This document shows positions 48,401-63,400 of a stretch of DNA of 64,000 nucleotides, one piece after another. How positions within the stretch are numbered: position 1 is the first letter of the stretch; every line of letters begins with the position of its first letter. The notes beneath the pieces are model-generated. The model did no database searches, was not told the origin of the DNA, and worked only from the letters and a program-made list of their open reading frames with translations. The position numbers were made by a program, and so were the translations under genes. Origin of the DNA: Ophiura sarsii (lineage: Eukaryota > Echinodermata > Ophiuroidea > Amphilepidida > Ophiuridae). Location of the stretch: assembly GCA_035610835.1 (NCBI GenBank), contig CM069455.1:49758955-49822954 (forward strand), in the 5' to 3' direction.

Positions 48401-51400
48401 ATAACTGCAAAGTAAATGTGAATACGTTAACAGTAAAATTAACCAAATGTAAAACGCATTTGACCATAAACATCATTGAAAGGAGACATTAAAAAGAGAC
48501 CGACAGCAAAGTGTTACAATAACCGCTGACGTGCATCCTAAGAAACTCTAGTTGTCCATCTTATTGTTAGTTGCCGTTGATCGCTGCATTTGTGCAGATG
48601 CTCACAATTTAATATCAGAGTGGCCCCGTACTTATTCATCGCTGAGCCAACATGTGTACATAGAGGCCTATGCCACTGTACACGCTTGCCAACCATAGCA
48701 GAGAATAAAGATTCCTGTGTGCAGCTGGCATCCTCAAATTAGCATTTCGTCGGCGTCTCATCTCGTACCTAACAGGTAAATAGCATGCGCAGTGAGTTAT
48801 CTCGCATCGCAACGAGTTGCCAAGGATACATCCATTCTCGACCGATAACAAAAATCACATCGCATGTGTAAATGTCCTCTCATCATTATCATGATTATAG
48901 ACTCCCTGTTGTGTACAATTCACTTACTTGATAGACAGTTCAGTCCACTGTATCCCTCGGGACATGAACAAGAGTAAGCGTAGCACTGTCCAGAGGCCAC
49001 TTGGCATTGTCCACCGTTCCGACATGGGTTTCTCTGGCAGGGCGAGGCAAATGCTGCAACAACAAAAACACATTGAATTGTTGACAATTGCCAAATGCCA
49101 CACAAGGTTGACCTAATCGATGTGCACATTTGACATTGACCAGGAGGATGTGTGCCAAACAGTAAATGCGACACATTTGATGGGATCTCATTCTACAATC
49201 ATAGAAAAAAGGTGTTCGAACACTGACCCTAATTGCCATGCTTATTGGACCATAACAGGCACGCTATTCGAGTCACGTGAAAATCAAAATCAAAACTTGT
49301 TTCTGGTATCCTGAAGTATCCCCCTATACTCATATCCCTCCCCTTCTCCACCGATCAATGTTGAGGTCCTGTGCTGATGGTGGGCAAATTGTGGGATTCA
49401 ACATTGATCAGGGGGGAAGGGGGAATACTTTACACCTATAAAAAGTGTTCGAACACTTTTCAACGTTGTAGATGCACGGGAAAATCAAGTCTCTTCAAAA
49501 TATTTGACAAACCGCCATATACCAAACAACCTCCTGTTGGAAATAAGTGAGAATTAATATTTGTCGAATTCCTTTCAGACTAAAACTTGCATACAAAAAT
49601 GGACAGATTCTTGGATTGATTTTTGTAACAATGTCGGTGCAATTAAACCATCAAATTGTGTATTTACGATTCAAATTCATATATAAAACAGTACTTACAT
49701 AATTCACAGTTGAATCCAGTAGAACATCCCCTGCATTCGCAAGTGTAAGCGCTACAAGACCCTTGTACTGGAGAACATAGACCTCCATTCAGGCATGGGT
49801 TACGATCACATGGGTTGCGAGCTGAAAAACGACAACAATTGTTTTTGATATTTTAAGAAGTTTATTGTGTAGATCTTTTTGAAAGTGGTCGTATCCATGA
49901 AATTTCTAAAATGAGCATTTGATGAATATGTTATAGCAGATTCGTAATGGTCTCTCGGTTCCAGATTTGGACCAATTTCATGACAATTGCGACGTCCTGA
50001 TGCTATTGGTTTCGCTTTTAAAGGCGTTGTTCAGCAAGCACAACATTGTCCATTATACGTTAGAAAAGTAATTATCGAGCCTAATCGCGTAATTATATTG
50101 AACAAAATATAAAACGAATACAAAATCTCTAAAATGGCATTTAAAAACATTTGCTATGATTTAAAAACCGAGTATTATATATAGTGATGTCTCGATTATT
50201 GGTGCTCAAATTTGCCCAAGTACATTTCTAACTATGACTTCATTGATACAGGGACTTTTATGATAAGTTCGATATTTAACTACACTATTAGGCTCGATAA
50301 TTACTTTACCAGCATATAATATGCAATATTGTGCTTGCTGGACACCTTTAAAAGCTCATCTGCCAAAGATCATGCGTCCACACATGAAGCCTACACTTCC
50401 CAGACAATGTGCATGTTATTCAAATGTGGCATCTTAACATAAATAAGGATCAAATTAGATACACCAAATATATTCATCAGTGGCAGTGTACGTCTCTGGA
50501 GAGGAAATGAGAATCCATTTCACCAAAAATACTTTTTTGGCTAAAAATTTGCTGCAAACAGTTTCTTAAAATTGCACCAAAATTATCGAAAGACTTTTCT
50601 AGGAAAGTTAAAATTATCTAACGACTCTTTTCTAGGAAAGATGTTGACCAAAATGTTGACCAAAAAGTGATTACTTCACCTCAAAAATCACTTTTCCAAA
50701 AATGTACTTTTATATATGAAGAGCTGTGTTGCAAAAGGGCCTACATCCATTTCTACCCGTTACTCATTTTGCATTATTAAATGTATGGCTCTTCATTATG
50801 TGGAATGTGGCTTGTATTGTAAGTGCCTCAATTGGCGTGCATGGATGCACAATTCCAAGTCATATAGAAACAGTAATGAGCACAGCCATACAATAATTTG
50901 ATTATTCCCATGGACTTGTCAATGCAAATTCAATAAAGCAAAATGAGTAACATGTTGGAGTGGTCTGGTGGCCCTTTTGCAACAAAGCTCTTCATATATG
51001 GTTAACAGTAGTTTCTTTCCAATCATTTAATACTTACGAATGTCACAATACTGTCCAGTATAGCACCCACTGCAAGAGCATGAATACTCTGTACATGCTC
51101 CGTTCAAAGTCTGCACACACTGTCCACCATTCTCACAAAGATGATTAGCACAGGCATCCACAGCTGCAAAATAACCAGCAATGAATGTTATTAGGGGTAT
51201 TCATGTACAAATGCATTGTTTGGAAAGTGTTGTAAACATTTCAACTTTTTGCATGATACTATCACTTTTTGGACAGGAAACTTTTATACTACGTAAATAA
51301 TAGGTCTGTTTATTTGTATGATACACTCGGCAAAAGAAGTTCTTGGACACTTAAATTAAATTAATATTTAATAGAATATATATAATTATATATATGATTA

Positions 51401-54400
51401 TATATTATATAATTGTATATCAAAATAAGCAGAAAGTAATCCTCTAACAGCTTAACATGGAATTTAGACATGATCACTCATGCATGGCAGATCCCATTCA
51501 CTTGACAATGGCAAGAAGATTGCAAAAAATTGGATAATCCCTCCATTCAAATGACTGTAAACGCTCATTTCTTGCAATTTCCTTTTACGCACCTTACCAT
51601 TGCTTAATGAATGGGCTCAGCCATGCATGAATGCGTACATCTTAATTTCATACAGACATGATAGAGAATTATTGTCTGCTTATTTTGACATGCAATTGTT
51701 TAATTTATATTAAATATTTATGTGAAATATTTGAACTTCAATGAGTGTCAAGGAACTTCTTTTGACGAGTGTATATGATGATTATAACTTTTGACGAGTG
51801 TATATGATGATTATAATAGTCTCCATCATATTACTATGGACGAAGTTCAAGCTATTTCAGGCAAGCAAGTTTTGTTGTTCGCGGAGCTGCGTCCAGATGC
51901 ATGAAATTTGCAAAGAACTGCATGCATGGCATGGGCAAACTGTAATTAAGTCTATAATACCTAAGCATACAAAAGTCGCTGATAAATACTACATGATAGA
52001 GGGGAAATAGAGCACACTATTTTCCCGAGGTACTGGCTATCACCCCGAACCCGAAGGGCGAGGGGTGATAGGCCCGTAGCCAGTACCGAGGGAAAATAGT
52101 GTGCCCTATTTCCCCGATCATACCATGTAGTATTTGTTTTATTACACCTCACTGCGACTCTGGGGATGAGGTTGTAGGGAAATAATCAAAACTATTTTCC
52201 TAGGGAAATAGTACTTGTGATAGGAATTGGCCAATGAATTGGCATGATTAGTTCATGAATATTTATGAGGTGTAAATAAAACTACAACACCATCCGTCGG
52301 TGTCTCCTGGAAATAAAACGCTGCTTCCCGATCGGAGTTTCAACAGCTGGGATAAATCATACTTACCTAATTCACAGAATTGTCCTTGATAACAAGATGG
52401 ACATTGGCAATAGTAGATCTCACAGTCTGTAGGGTGTGGGGTACACCGAGCTCCGTTTGCACACTGGTTGTTTTCACATGGGTCCGAACCTGAAATTAAA
52501 ATGGGGAAAAGAAAACAATACGTGATTGATAAACTTATTGAAAAAAGTTTATTCAAAAAAGTTTATTCTTGACAAATGTTGCCCATCAGCAGGATATGAA
52601 AACCATGTCTCACACAAATAACTGTTCAAAACAAAACGCGCTCTTGCTAGTGATGAATGAACTTATCTGTAAGAGATTCAAGGAGTGTAGCGGTATTATC
52701 TGACCAATGCCATTTAAAATGATCTCATCTACGAAAAAAAGGTACAGGGATCCTGCGTTCAAAGAAAGGAGCGTCCATTTCAAATCAATATGGCACGACT
52801 CTAATATACTATGTCATAATGAGAAACGCTACTTAACCCTCACACTAGGAGGTAACATGGAAGGAACCGGGGTGTATTACAAGGATACCAGGAAATTTGA
52901 TGTGAGAAATTGAATGTTTTAAATCTACTTACGCTGGTTGCAGTATTGCCCATAGTAGCAGTCAGGACATTGACAAGTGTATTGAGTACAGGATCCTTCA
53001 ATTGATAAACAGGCAGCTCCGTTGCTACACTGGTTGTTATTACAAGCATTGGCAGCTGAAAATTGAAATTTAATACAATGTCAATATCATGTGCGATTCA
53101 ATAAGTTTTACCTCCTCCCTCGTAACATCGCTATTATGAATGTCACCCTCATGACATGATTATAGCTCCGAATCATAGCTACATATTTATAGTAAATGAT
53201 AATTGTTCTGCATCGGCCAAAACCAAGGAGTTCGCAAGCAATATTAACTTTGTACGCTTGCAAATACAGTCGTCAAAAAGTATCTGCCCCGGTATAAATA
53301 CACATTTAAATATAAAGTTGAGGAATTTCTCAATGAGATATTGCTCCCTAAGAATGAATGATTGAGCAAGTTACAAATGACTGGCTTAGTAAAGTTAGGT
53401 AGAAGGTAGATCTTATTGAATGACCCTCTTAGAAAACATTCATCAACATTATATTGCACTTTGATTTTACACACTACATTGTCTAAAACACTAACAAAAC
53501 AAGTGTCTAGTGAATAAACATTTTAAAAATACATTTTCTTGAATAAACATTTTCAATGACCAAACCATACTGGCCAAACTAGCCTAACTTAAAGGTTGTC
53601 ATAGCTCTCGTGTTTGCTGGGCATCGGCCTTTTAAAAATGAAAGATTAATTAACAACAAAAGGGCTACATCTAGTCATGATTCCGACCCTCCATGCTCCC
53701 ATGTGAGCTCAAATCCCTTGTCCTCCTACCAAAAAAATTCCAAAAGGATACAGAATGGTAAAAATGATGGTATCCTGGCGAGATGCTGTATTTATTGAAT
53801 TTGTTATTCAACAAAAGAATATCATGTAGTAGTTACCATTCAGTAAACTGGCAGGTTGTGCTCAGTGGGTTAAAATGGCTTAAGCGAAGATATTTACCAA
53901 TTTGACACAGATCTCCACTGTAGCAATCCAGACACAGACATGAGTATTCTGTTGGGCTTTCTACAACACAAAGGCCTCCGTTCAGACATGGGTTGTTCTG
54001 GCATGGATCGGCTGGATGAGAGAAAAATGTTTTCAAGTTTTTTATACAAAACAAAACTCTATATTAACATAAAAGGCAGACCGATAACAGGGAGACAGAT
54101 TTGGTAAACAATGTGGTAGATGAAGATGCCGCCCCCCCCCCCCCCCCCCCCCCCATCCCCCACCCCTCCAATTATAAAACTCGCCCATTGCTTGTGTTGG
54201 ATTTCGATCGAGACAGGAGCATGCATGCGCAGATGCGATTTTTGTGTACATGTTCATCCCCGCTACACGCCCGTACACTTTCCCGTATACTCCCTTGCAT
54301 AGCCGGGCATATTTTTCTCAAATGGTGCCTGAATATTGCTGTTGCTGTGTACCTAAATACATGTGCCGTCTGTTGAATTTGAAACCAACGTTTAATTTGA

Positions 54401-57400
54401 ACTGTCTATTTTCAATAAAAAAAATACTACAATTCGGGAACAAATTCACAAAAGCTCAGACAAAAAATATGCACATTATTTTACTCGACCTAGAATTTCA
54501 AACTTACAAATTTGGAGTTCCGACAATATCGGAAGAAGATTTTACTCTCGACTGGCTTGACCAATTTTGATCCGGTAAAAAGTATGTTGATATATCGATT
54601 CGCGCCAATACAGAAAAACTTACTCGAGAGCAATCATTGGCTAGCAAAATCTTCTGCGCAGCCGTTCAATGTACGAAGTCAATTTACCAGTGAATCGATT
54701 TGGAATCGGGAAAACCCCGATGATGCGAGTGACGTCATTTAATGAGCGGCGCCCTTTACGAATTGGCTCATTAGCATAATTTATGTCCGTGAAATGTATC
54801 TCGCAGTTTGATAAGTGCCCTCACCGGGTCTCATGCGAAGACGTACCACTAAAGTAGCTACACAGTACCAGTAACAGGACTTGTCCAATTAGCTTGTACG
54901 ATTGTTCAAATTTCATTTAAAAATCCTTACCATCAGTCAAGGTGATAAGGAAACTACAAGAAGCAATGTTGCCAGACTCGTCAGCAAATCTATACTCCAC
55001 TGTATTGGGTCCAAGACCAAAGTACGCTCCGGGTTGATGGGTCCTAGAGATCCTGTTGGCAATGCCTGAGTTGTCAGAGGCGGTTGGCTCTGGGAAATCA
55101 ATGCTGGCGCCATTTTCGCCGGTCCTGATGGGGAGCAAGATGTCTGCTGGGCAGGACACCGATGGTGGAGAGCTGTCAACTATTTGGGGTGAGAAATGAA
55201 TATACACAAGTCTTAGCTGGGCTAATTAGCAACTTTGATGCAATGTTTAACTTGATCGAATGAATTATTATTTCTCCATTATACTAGTGGCTAAAGAAGC
55301 AGGCAACATTTGGACATTTCAATCCTCTATGCACCTCTTGCACTTCCATACACACGCCCTCCATTGTTCATAGCATCTGCTACAGTTCAACAAGTTCCGT
55401 GTTCAAGTTCTGGTTCAACTCCTGATCAAGGAAAATTTGTTTTTCTATATTGCATCATTGTAGAATTTTGAGCAAAAGGGGATTGTAAAACAAATCCCGC
55501 TTTGAATATCCGAGCCAAAAAGAGGATTTTCATGGCCGAATGATCATGAATTGATTACACATTACATTAATATTCGCTCAACCACTGGTGTTTTTCCATT
55601 AGCAAGAAGCAACTGGTACACTTCTGCGACTTTTAAGAAGGGCAGTTTTTGTCTTCCATTTGAGCTCATTCAGCCATGAAGTCATGGACATCCTTCATTT
55701 TCAAACATTTAATAGGAAACAGTCATAGGATTATTTCGAACTAAGTTTTAGTGGTAAAATGTTTTACCTTACGATGTTAGGACGACATTTTGAGAGGGAG
55801 ACTTCCTTTTGGTGTTGTGTTTAGTTGGATAGAGATCTATTTTTTAAACTATTACAATATTTCAAAATCCGTTGTTAGATAATGAACAATTCTGAAATTG
55901 TCCTCATTATTTTGAATATTTTCAAATTGTCTTTTAATAATCGTTATTATATTATATTACCTTCTGTAATTCCAATGGTAAATCTACATTCGGCCGTGTT
56001 GGAAGCATCATCGGAGAAGGCATAGATAACAATGGTATCACCAATGAGGAAAAAGCTGCCCGGTAGATGGGACCGACTGATTGTAGACGACAATCCAGAG
56101 TTATCGTTGCTTGAAGGTTCGTTCCACGTGATGATCTTACCGGTAGTTCCAAGACTGACGGAGTCCAAGATGTTGCGGGGACAGTTGAGGACCCGAGGGG
56201 GGATCTCATCAACTGGTATAATTGAAAAGAGACAATAGAAAATGTGGGTGTTATCTGGTATTCACCAACCAATATCATGTTTGAAACGCATTGTACAATG
56301 AAAACTCATTCACACAAAATTGGATAACAATATTTCTGAGTGGCTTTCAAGATAAATAAACAAAATGTGTTTTGAAAAGCTGTGATCATATTTGGCAACA
56401 AGGGCAAAATCTACCACTATTTGCAATATAAAAAGCAACTGTTCAAGGAAGCGTTACACGACTACTCATGATAATGGTGGTTATTTTGACACATTCAGAT
56501 TGATACCTCCACATATTCTTAAGGAAGTTGCCGAGCACGTACCGAAACACGTAATTGCTTCACATTTGGTACAATTGGAAAGATTAACACACAACACAGT
56601 ATATGCGATTAAAAAACCTTTTAGGGGGTTATAAAAACGCCATTTTCAAAGATATAATAATCCAGGTGATGAAAGAAAAGATTTCCTATCTAGATTATTA
56701 TTCCAACACAAAAAATGTCATCTACATTATATTGGCGTTAATTAAATGAATTGACAATGGCTGCATGCAAGAATTGCTGCATGCATTTATTCATTTGCAC
56801 TCACAATATACAAATATCTTCATAGTTGTAACATTAAAATAGCGTATGCGGTTTTATGGGTCATTTTTATATCCCGTGTTGCGTCTCAAACTTACTTTCT
56901 AGAACATTGACCAGGAAAGAGCACTCTGCCGTATTCTCAGCGGGATCAGCGGCCACGTACGCCACAACAGATGTACCAGAAGTGAAGTAGTCTCCGGAGT
57001 TATAAGTGCTGCTCACAATGTTGACTATACCAGAGTTATCCGATATCTGTGGAGGAGACCAGGTGATGGTAGTTCCGCCGCTGCCAAGAGGAATGGTTCG
57101 GGTGATTGGATTGGGACAGATGATCGTTGGACGCTCGCTGTCAACTACAGGCAGAAGGAATTTAATTTCACATTATTAAGCATAACACATTGATACAATA
57201 AAGGCAAAGATCAGTTCTCCTTTAGGTGGACGAGCACAGGGATAAATTGAAAAATATATGGAACACGCCAGCAATTAATAAAATTTAAAAAAACATATTC
57301 AAACATTTGAATATATTACGGTATTAGGGACCTGTCCTGTAAAATATGATTGCATGTTGAGAGTTGGTTAATTGTCCCCTGAATACCTTGCGAGTATGAA

Positions 57401-60400
57401 AAATTGAGAAAGATGATAGAATTTGGCCATGTTGTCCCGGAGATTTGTAGAAGGAGTAGAGTTCTAAGTATACATTTAAGTCCATTTCGATGGCAACTAA
57501 CTCGCCCAAAATCAATATTTTGAATATCGGCAATACAAACGATTTTGTATGTAAGCGCAAGCATTTATTCACAGTACATTTCTACTTTTACTTTCAGATT
57601 TGAAATTTACTGTAGGCGACGAAAGAAAACGGGGTTGGTATTGATTTGCACAAGATTTTTTCCTCACCAATATCTTTAAAAAAGTGGTCGATCGGGCCCG
57701 TAGAACGGGGTATCTTTTTTTCATAGCCTGATAGTGAATACCATATCCTGGTGCCAAATAATGCTTGTTAACTAGTAGAGTCATTATCTTGGATTCCGTG
57801 ACCATTTTCTTCCTACCTTAGTTTCTTAGTGAATTTGTCAACTAGAACCATTTTAAGAGAAAATGAGCTCCCATGCACCTCTCAAAAGTGACGGGAATGT
57901 TCTTTTATAGCGCAAATTCCAAAATGGCCGCCATACAGTGGCCCAAAAATTCAAATGGCTTTAATTAAGCTAAATGCACACCAAATTGTTTGGCTGAGCA
58001 CAAGGATTCCGAAAAAGTATAGTTTGCCATACTTCCGATGTTTGGTTAACGAGTTATCGGGTAAAACGTTAAAAGGTCGTTGACCTTTGCATATGGGGTC
58101 AACATTTAAACTTGCTCCGATTTTGAAAAACAATCTCATATTGTTCGTATGATCCCAAGGATTCCAGAAATAGTTGTTTTTTTACCACCAGGAATATTTT
58201 ATGTTGGTCAAAAGGTCAAGGTACACTGACCTATATAGAATCTGACCTTTTGACCCCTTTATGAGGTACAACAGACACTCTAGGTGGTATAAACTATCAT
58301 TTCTGGAATCCTTGCAATCAGACGAACAATTTGAGATATTGTTTTTCAAAATCGGAGCAAGTTTAAATTTTGACCCCATATGCAAAGGTCAACGACCTTT
58401 TTACGTTTTACCCGATAACTCGTTAACCAGCTCAGCCGAACAATTTGGTGTGCTTTTTAGCTTAATTAAAGCCATTTGAATTTTTGGACCCCTTGTATGG
58501 CGGCCATTTTGGAATTTGCGCTATAAAAGAACATTCCCGTCACTTTTGAGGTGCATGGGAGCTCATTTTCTCTTAAAATGATTCTAGTTGACAAATTCAC
58601 TAAGAAACTAAGGTAGGAAGAAAATGGTCACGGAATCCAAGATAATGACTCTACTAAACCCCCCGAGAACTACCGGCCGATTGGTCAGAAAGATATATAC
58701 ATCATTTATTGCGCCAATCAGAGACAGTGTTAGAATAATTGTATCCCTGATAAAAATTTGAGTGAAATATTTTACAAGCTGCATTTTTAATTGGCTATTC
58801 AAATCTTGCAATGCACCAATCAAAACCACTGTAAGATAGGTCGATAGTGCCCAGGGGGTTAAAAGCCCTCGAATTTGTGTAGCGATCAATTTGATCATGG
58901 TTCGTAACCGAGTGACCTACAATCTTGGAAAAAAGTCCTTGGAACGCGAACGCTGAGCTGAGCACACGTGCTGGGTATTGTGTGCATGTATTGATACTTA
59001 GTGTCTTCTGTTATAAACGGAAATTGTTCAAATGAGATTTTTACTTCCCCACCCCCCATCGATCAATGTTGGGACACTCTGGCAAGCTGCAGGAGCCACT
59101 GGCCTTGGTCAACATTGTACGGGGGAGTGGGGGCGACACTTGTCCGTTAATCACACGCAAGTGTTCCAAGACTTTTTTCCAGGATTGTAGCAACAATGGA
59201 TTTTAACAGACGACAACAAGTATCAAATGCATTCTAAAATGATATTCTCAATTTCTTGTTTGCATTCATTATATTTATCACCAAAACTATGTTTGACAAA
59301 CCTGCATTAACTGTAACATCCCAACTGCAGCTAGCCGTGTTTTGCGATGCATCTTGGAACGTATAGGTCACCGTAGTCCCGCCAACAGAGAAGAAACCTC
59401 CAGATTGGTAGTTGCTGCTCAGGATCGAGGCGGTACCAGATTGGTCGGAGGCTCTTGGAGTTAACCAGGTTACAGTGGTGCCGGGTGTTCCCAAGGCAAC
59501 AATTACTGTGATGTCATCGGAACAGATGGGTATGGGCGATGTAGTATCAACTGTTGAATTAATCAAGAATGATTTGTTTTTAGAATTTGATTTAAGAAAT
59601 GAGTCGTAATGTTACAAACTGACCACTTATAAAAAATATTAAATGATTATAGTACAAATGTGATACAAATGGGCAAAATTAGCGTCGGGCATATTACAAT
59701 TTTAGTTTTCTATGATTGAATTGTCCATTGGCAAGTAAAACAATTTCGTAATTAAATTTTGAAAAATCTTGTTGTGTATATGGTAAAACTAATAGCCGCG
59801 TGGAAAGTTTTCAAATTAAAACCTACCTGCAATGATAGCGATGTCAAAATCACAGTTGGCACGATTTCCAGACGGATCAGCGAACACATACGATACGGTG
59901 GTAGTACCGAGCGGAAAATAACTTCCCGGAGAACGATTCCTGGAGATGCGATTTGCCGTGCCAGAGTTGTCCGTAGCAGTTGGTTCTATCCAGCTAATCT
60001 CTATGCCGGAGCGTCCCAATTCTATATTCCTATTAATGTTGTCGAGGCAGACGACAACTGGTGCGGTGGTGTCAACTGAAAATAGATGGATTTTATAGAC
60101 ATTAGATTTTTAATCAGAGATACAAAATGATCTGCGATGGAGACTCGTACCGTGATGGCGACTGGCATCATGCTCGAGCGGAAGACTCCATACAACTAAT
60201 TTGTGTTGATGAATAAATATGATGACTTGTGTTATAAGGCGAGATTTCACACTGTAGGTTAGCAAAATATAGTAATTACATGAACGTTTTATTCATCGCA
60301 CAATAGTAGATTGGAGCGGAACCGGACTTCTCTTGGTCCAAGTTGCAGACAATCAGTAGATGGGCAAGTAAGGAGGGAGGATCTTATTAATCTCAGCCTT

Positions 60401-63400
60401 GGTAAGCCCCTACTCAAATGTCCTAAAATCGGCTGCTGTTAGCCAAAGATGTAACCGTCTATGTGTTGGCCCATGTATTCTTGGAATCTATTTTTGTTCA
60501 GCATGTGAGGAAAACGAGGCTTCCTTTCGGCACAACAAATAAATGGTATCAAATCGAGCGGAAGATGCAATACAACTCATTCTTATTGATGAATAAATAT
60601 ATAAGATGACTTGGGGTATACAGGATCAAGGAGAGATTTCAATATATCGAATCGAGCCTTTATAATATCAATGTTACCTTCCCCAACTGTCACTTCAAAA
60701 CTACACTCGGCAGAGTTGCCTGATCCATCCACATATCTATAGATCACAGGGGTCGAGCCGACAACAAAGAATGATCCGGGAGCTCTATCTCTGGAAGCCA
60801 GACTGACGACACCGGAGTTGTCGGTAGCGGTTGGTTCGATCCACGTCACCGATCTTCCTGATGTGCCAATTTCAACATTCTCGTATACGCTACGAATGCA
60901 TGAAATAACTGGTGGCACCGAATCGACTGGAATGGAAAAGATGGAATACAATTTCTAACATCATCCACATCAAGAGGGTTTCGCACGAATATTTGAAAGA
61001 ATGAAATTACCTGAACATAATCACATGCGTACAAGATTCATCCAAATGTCTATTTAGTCTGTTTGGTCAAAAAATAATCGGAAAGTACTCTAAAGGACCA
61101 AAACAAAGTGTATGACTTTCTTTTGTTGAGCACTTTAGTCGAGCTGCTATTGAATTTGTAGTAAATTGCATCTCTCATACAGGATTGCCATTTCACATTT
61201 TCCACGCCGCTATTAGTAGGCATAGCACAATGCACACACACAAAGTCTGCCACTGGGAGCATTACACCAGTGAACAACAACATATGAAAAGCTGTGTTGC
61301 ATAAAGCCCTACATCCACTTCTACCTGTTACTCATTTTGCATTATTGAATGGATGGTGTGGAATGTGGTTTTGTATTGTTGCCTCAATTGGCGTGCATGG
61401 ATGCACTAATCCAAGTTATGAAGACAGCCATACAATATTTGGATTAATTAATCATGCAAAATGAGTAACATGTAGGAGTGGTCTGTAATCCCTTATGCAA
61501 AACAATCTTTTCATATAATGTATGCAGCTCCACTTTGAAAAACATCCCTATATAAAATTAATTATCCTCAGGAGAGGCACTCATTGTAGGGCAGTGAGCT
61601 TGCCATATATGGTAGTCATGACCTTGGACTATATAACCTTGATCCAGGTATAAATACTTATCATCAGGTTTTTTAGTTATGACTGTTTTTACCAATTTTT
61701 GAAATTGGCTCTGAACTTGAATATATTGGGCCGATTTAAATAAACCTAACCTGAGATATTGTACTAAACACTTCAATCAATTTAGTGATATGCTCAGTTT
61801 TTGCATCCTTTGAGTGCCTCCTGTGAGGAAAAGACTGAGAATTTGAATATGGGTATTTAAGAAATGAAAAAGCTTGTTTAATTTCTAAATCCATCAATAT
61901 TTGTCAATCAAATTGGGTATACATGTTATATATCTATTACCGATCACTCTTATGATGGGAAAAAAATTGTCGGACATTGCTCATTTGCATATCAATGACT
62001 TGAATAGATAATTAGCTAATTTGCATATTTAATGAGCTTATGAAACTAAATTATAGTTTAAAAGATTGGGTATCGTACAATTAGCCATAATGCCAAGTTT
62101 GATTGCAATACACCATTCATATCTGGATTTATAACATTTACGCATATTAATTAGATGTTTTAATTGGGCAATCTCTATCTTTCACATGATTGTAATGGTC
62201 AACTCTCATTCAAAAAAGAATGCGCTAAAAGGGCGATCGATTCTAGTCTAACAAAGGATTCGAACAAGTTCATTCAAAATAATCGGTATGTTAGATCATG
62301 CGGTAACTAAACTTCTATTGCGTGTTTAATATTTTCTAATGGCGTAGGTCAGGCTTGGCTAGTCTCAAAATTCTCTAAACGGACCTGACAAGCAGTCTCG
62401 TTAGGGGGTGTCACAACTTTGAGCATTTGTCTAACTCAAATGTGAAGATTACAATTTAACCAGCCATTTTCACCACTAGATGAGCTCAATTGTGTATACA
62501 AAATGTGCTTTGTGTTCACTTCATGTCCACCAGTTTAATGTGTTTATAACAATATTACCTTCAATAACTGAAACTGAGAATGTACATGTAGCACTGTTGC
62601 CAATTCCATCAACATATCTGTAGGTTACTTCTGTACTACCAACCACAAAGTAGGATCCTGGAGCACGACTCCTTGATGCCAATGATACTACGCCAGAGTT
62701 GTCTGTGGCAGTTGGTTCAATCCAAGAAACGATGGCACCTCCAACATTGAGACCAATTTGACTGGCGACATCTTCAATGCAGTTTATAATTGGAGCAATA
62801 TCATCAACTGCAATTAAATGAACATTTGGTAATATCCATGATTAGAATAGCTCTGAAAAGTTGCCAATTGGACACATACCCAAAGCCCCGCAGAAGCTTC
62901 GACTGTAAAATTCTTGCTGACAAACTTACCTTCAATAACTGAAACTGAGAATGTACATGTAGCACTGTTGCCATTTCCATCAACAAATCTGTAGGTTACT
63001 TGGGAACTTCCAACCACAAAGTAGGATCCTGGAGCACGACTCCTTGATGCCAATGATACCACACCAGAGTTGTCTGTGGCAGTTGGTTCATTCCAAGAAA
63101 CGATGGTACCTCCAACATTGAGACCAATTTGACTGGCGACATCGTCAATGCAGTTTATTAGAGGCGCAACATCGTCAACTGAAATGAAGAAAAAAAACAT
63201 CAATGCAGTATATTACCGGAGCAACTGAAATTAAATAAATTATATCCCAACACATCATTATCTTGCCCCTACTTTTGCAGAATATTTCACCAATTTTGAA
63301 ATGATTAGAACTATAGAAGCTTACCTTCAATAACCGACACTGAGAATGTACACGTAGCACTGTTGCCATTTCCATCAACAAATCTGTAGGTTACTTGGGT

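Noticed and set aside
54101..54376. Proline-rich frames across 54.1-54.4 kb
   Set aside because: They are produced by the C23 tract and repeat W1, not by a gene.
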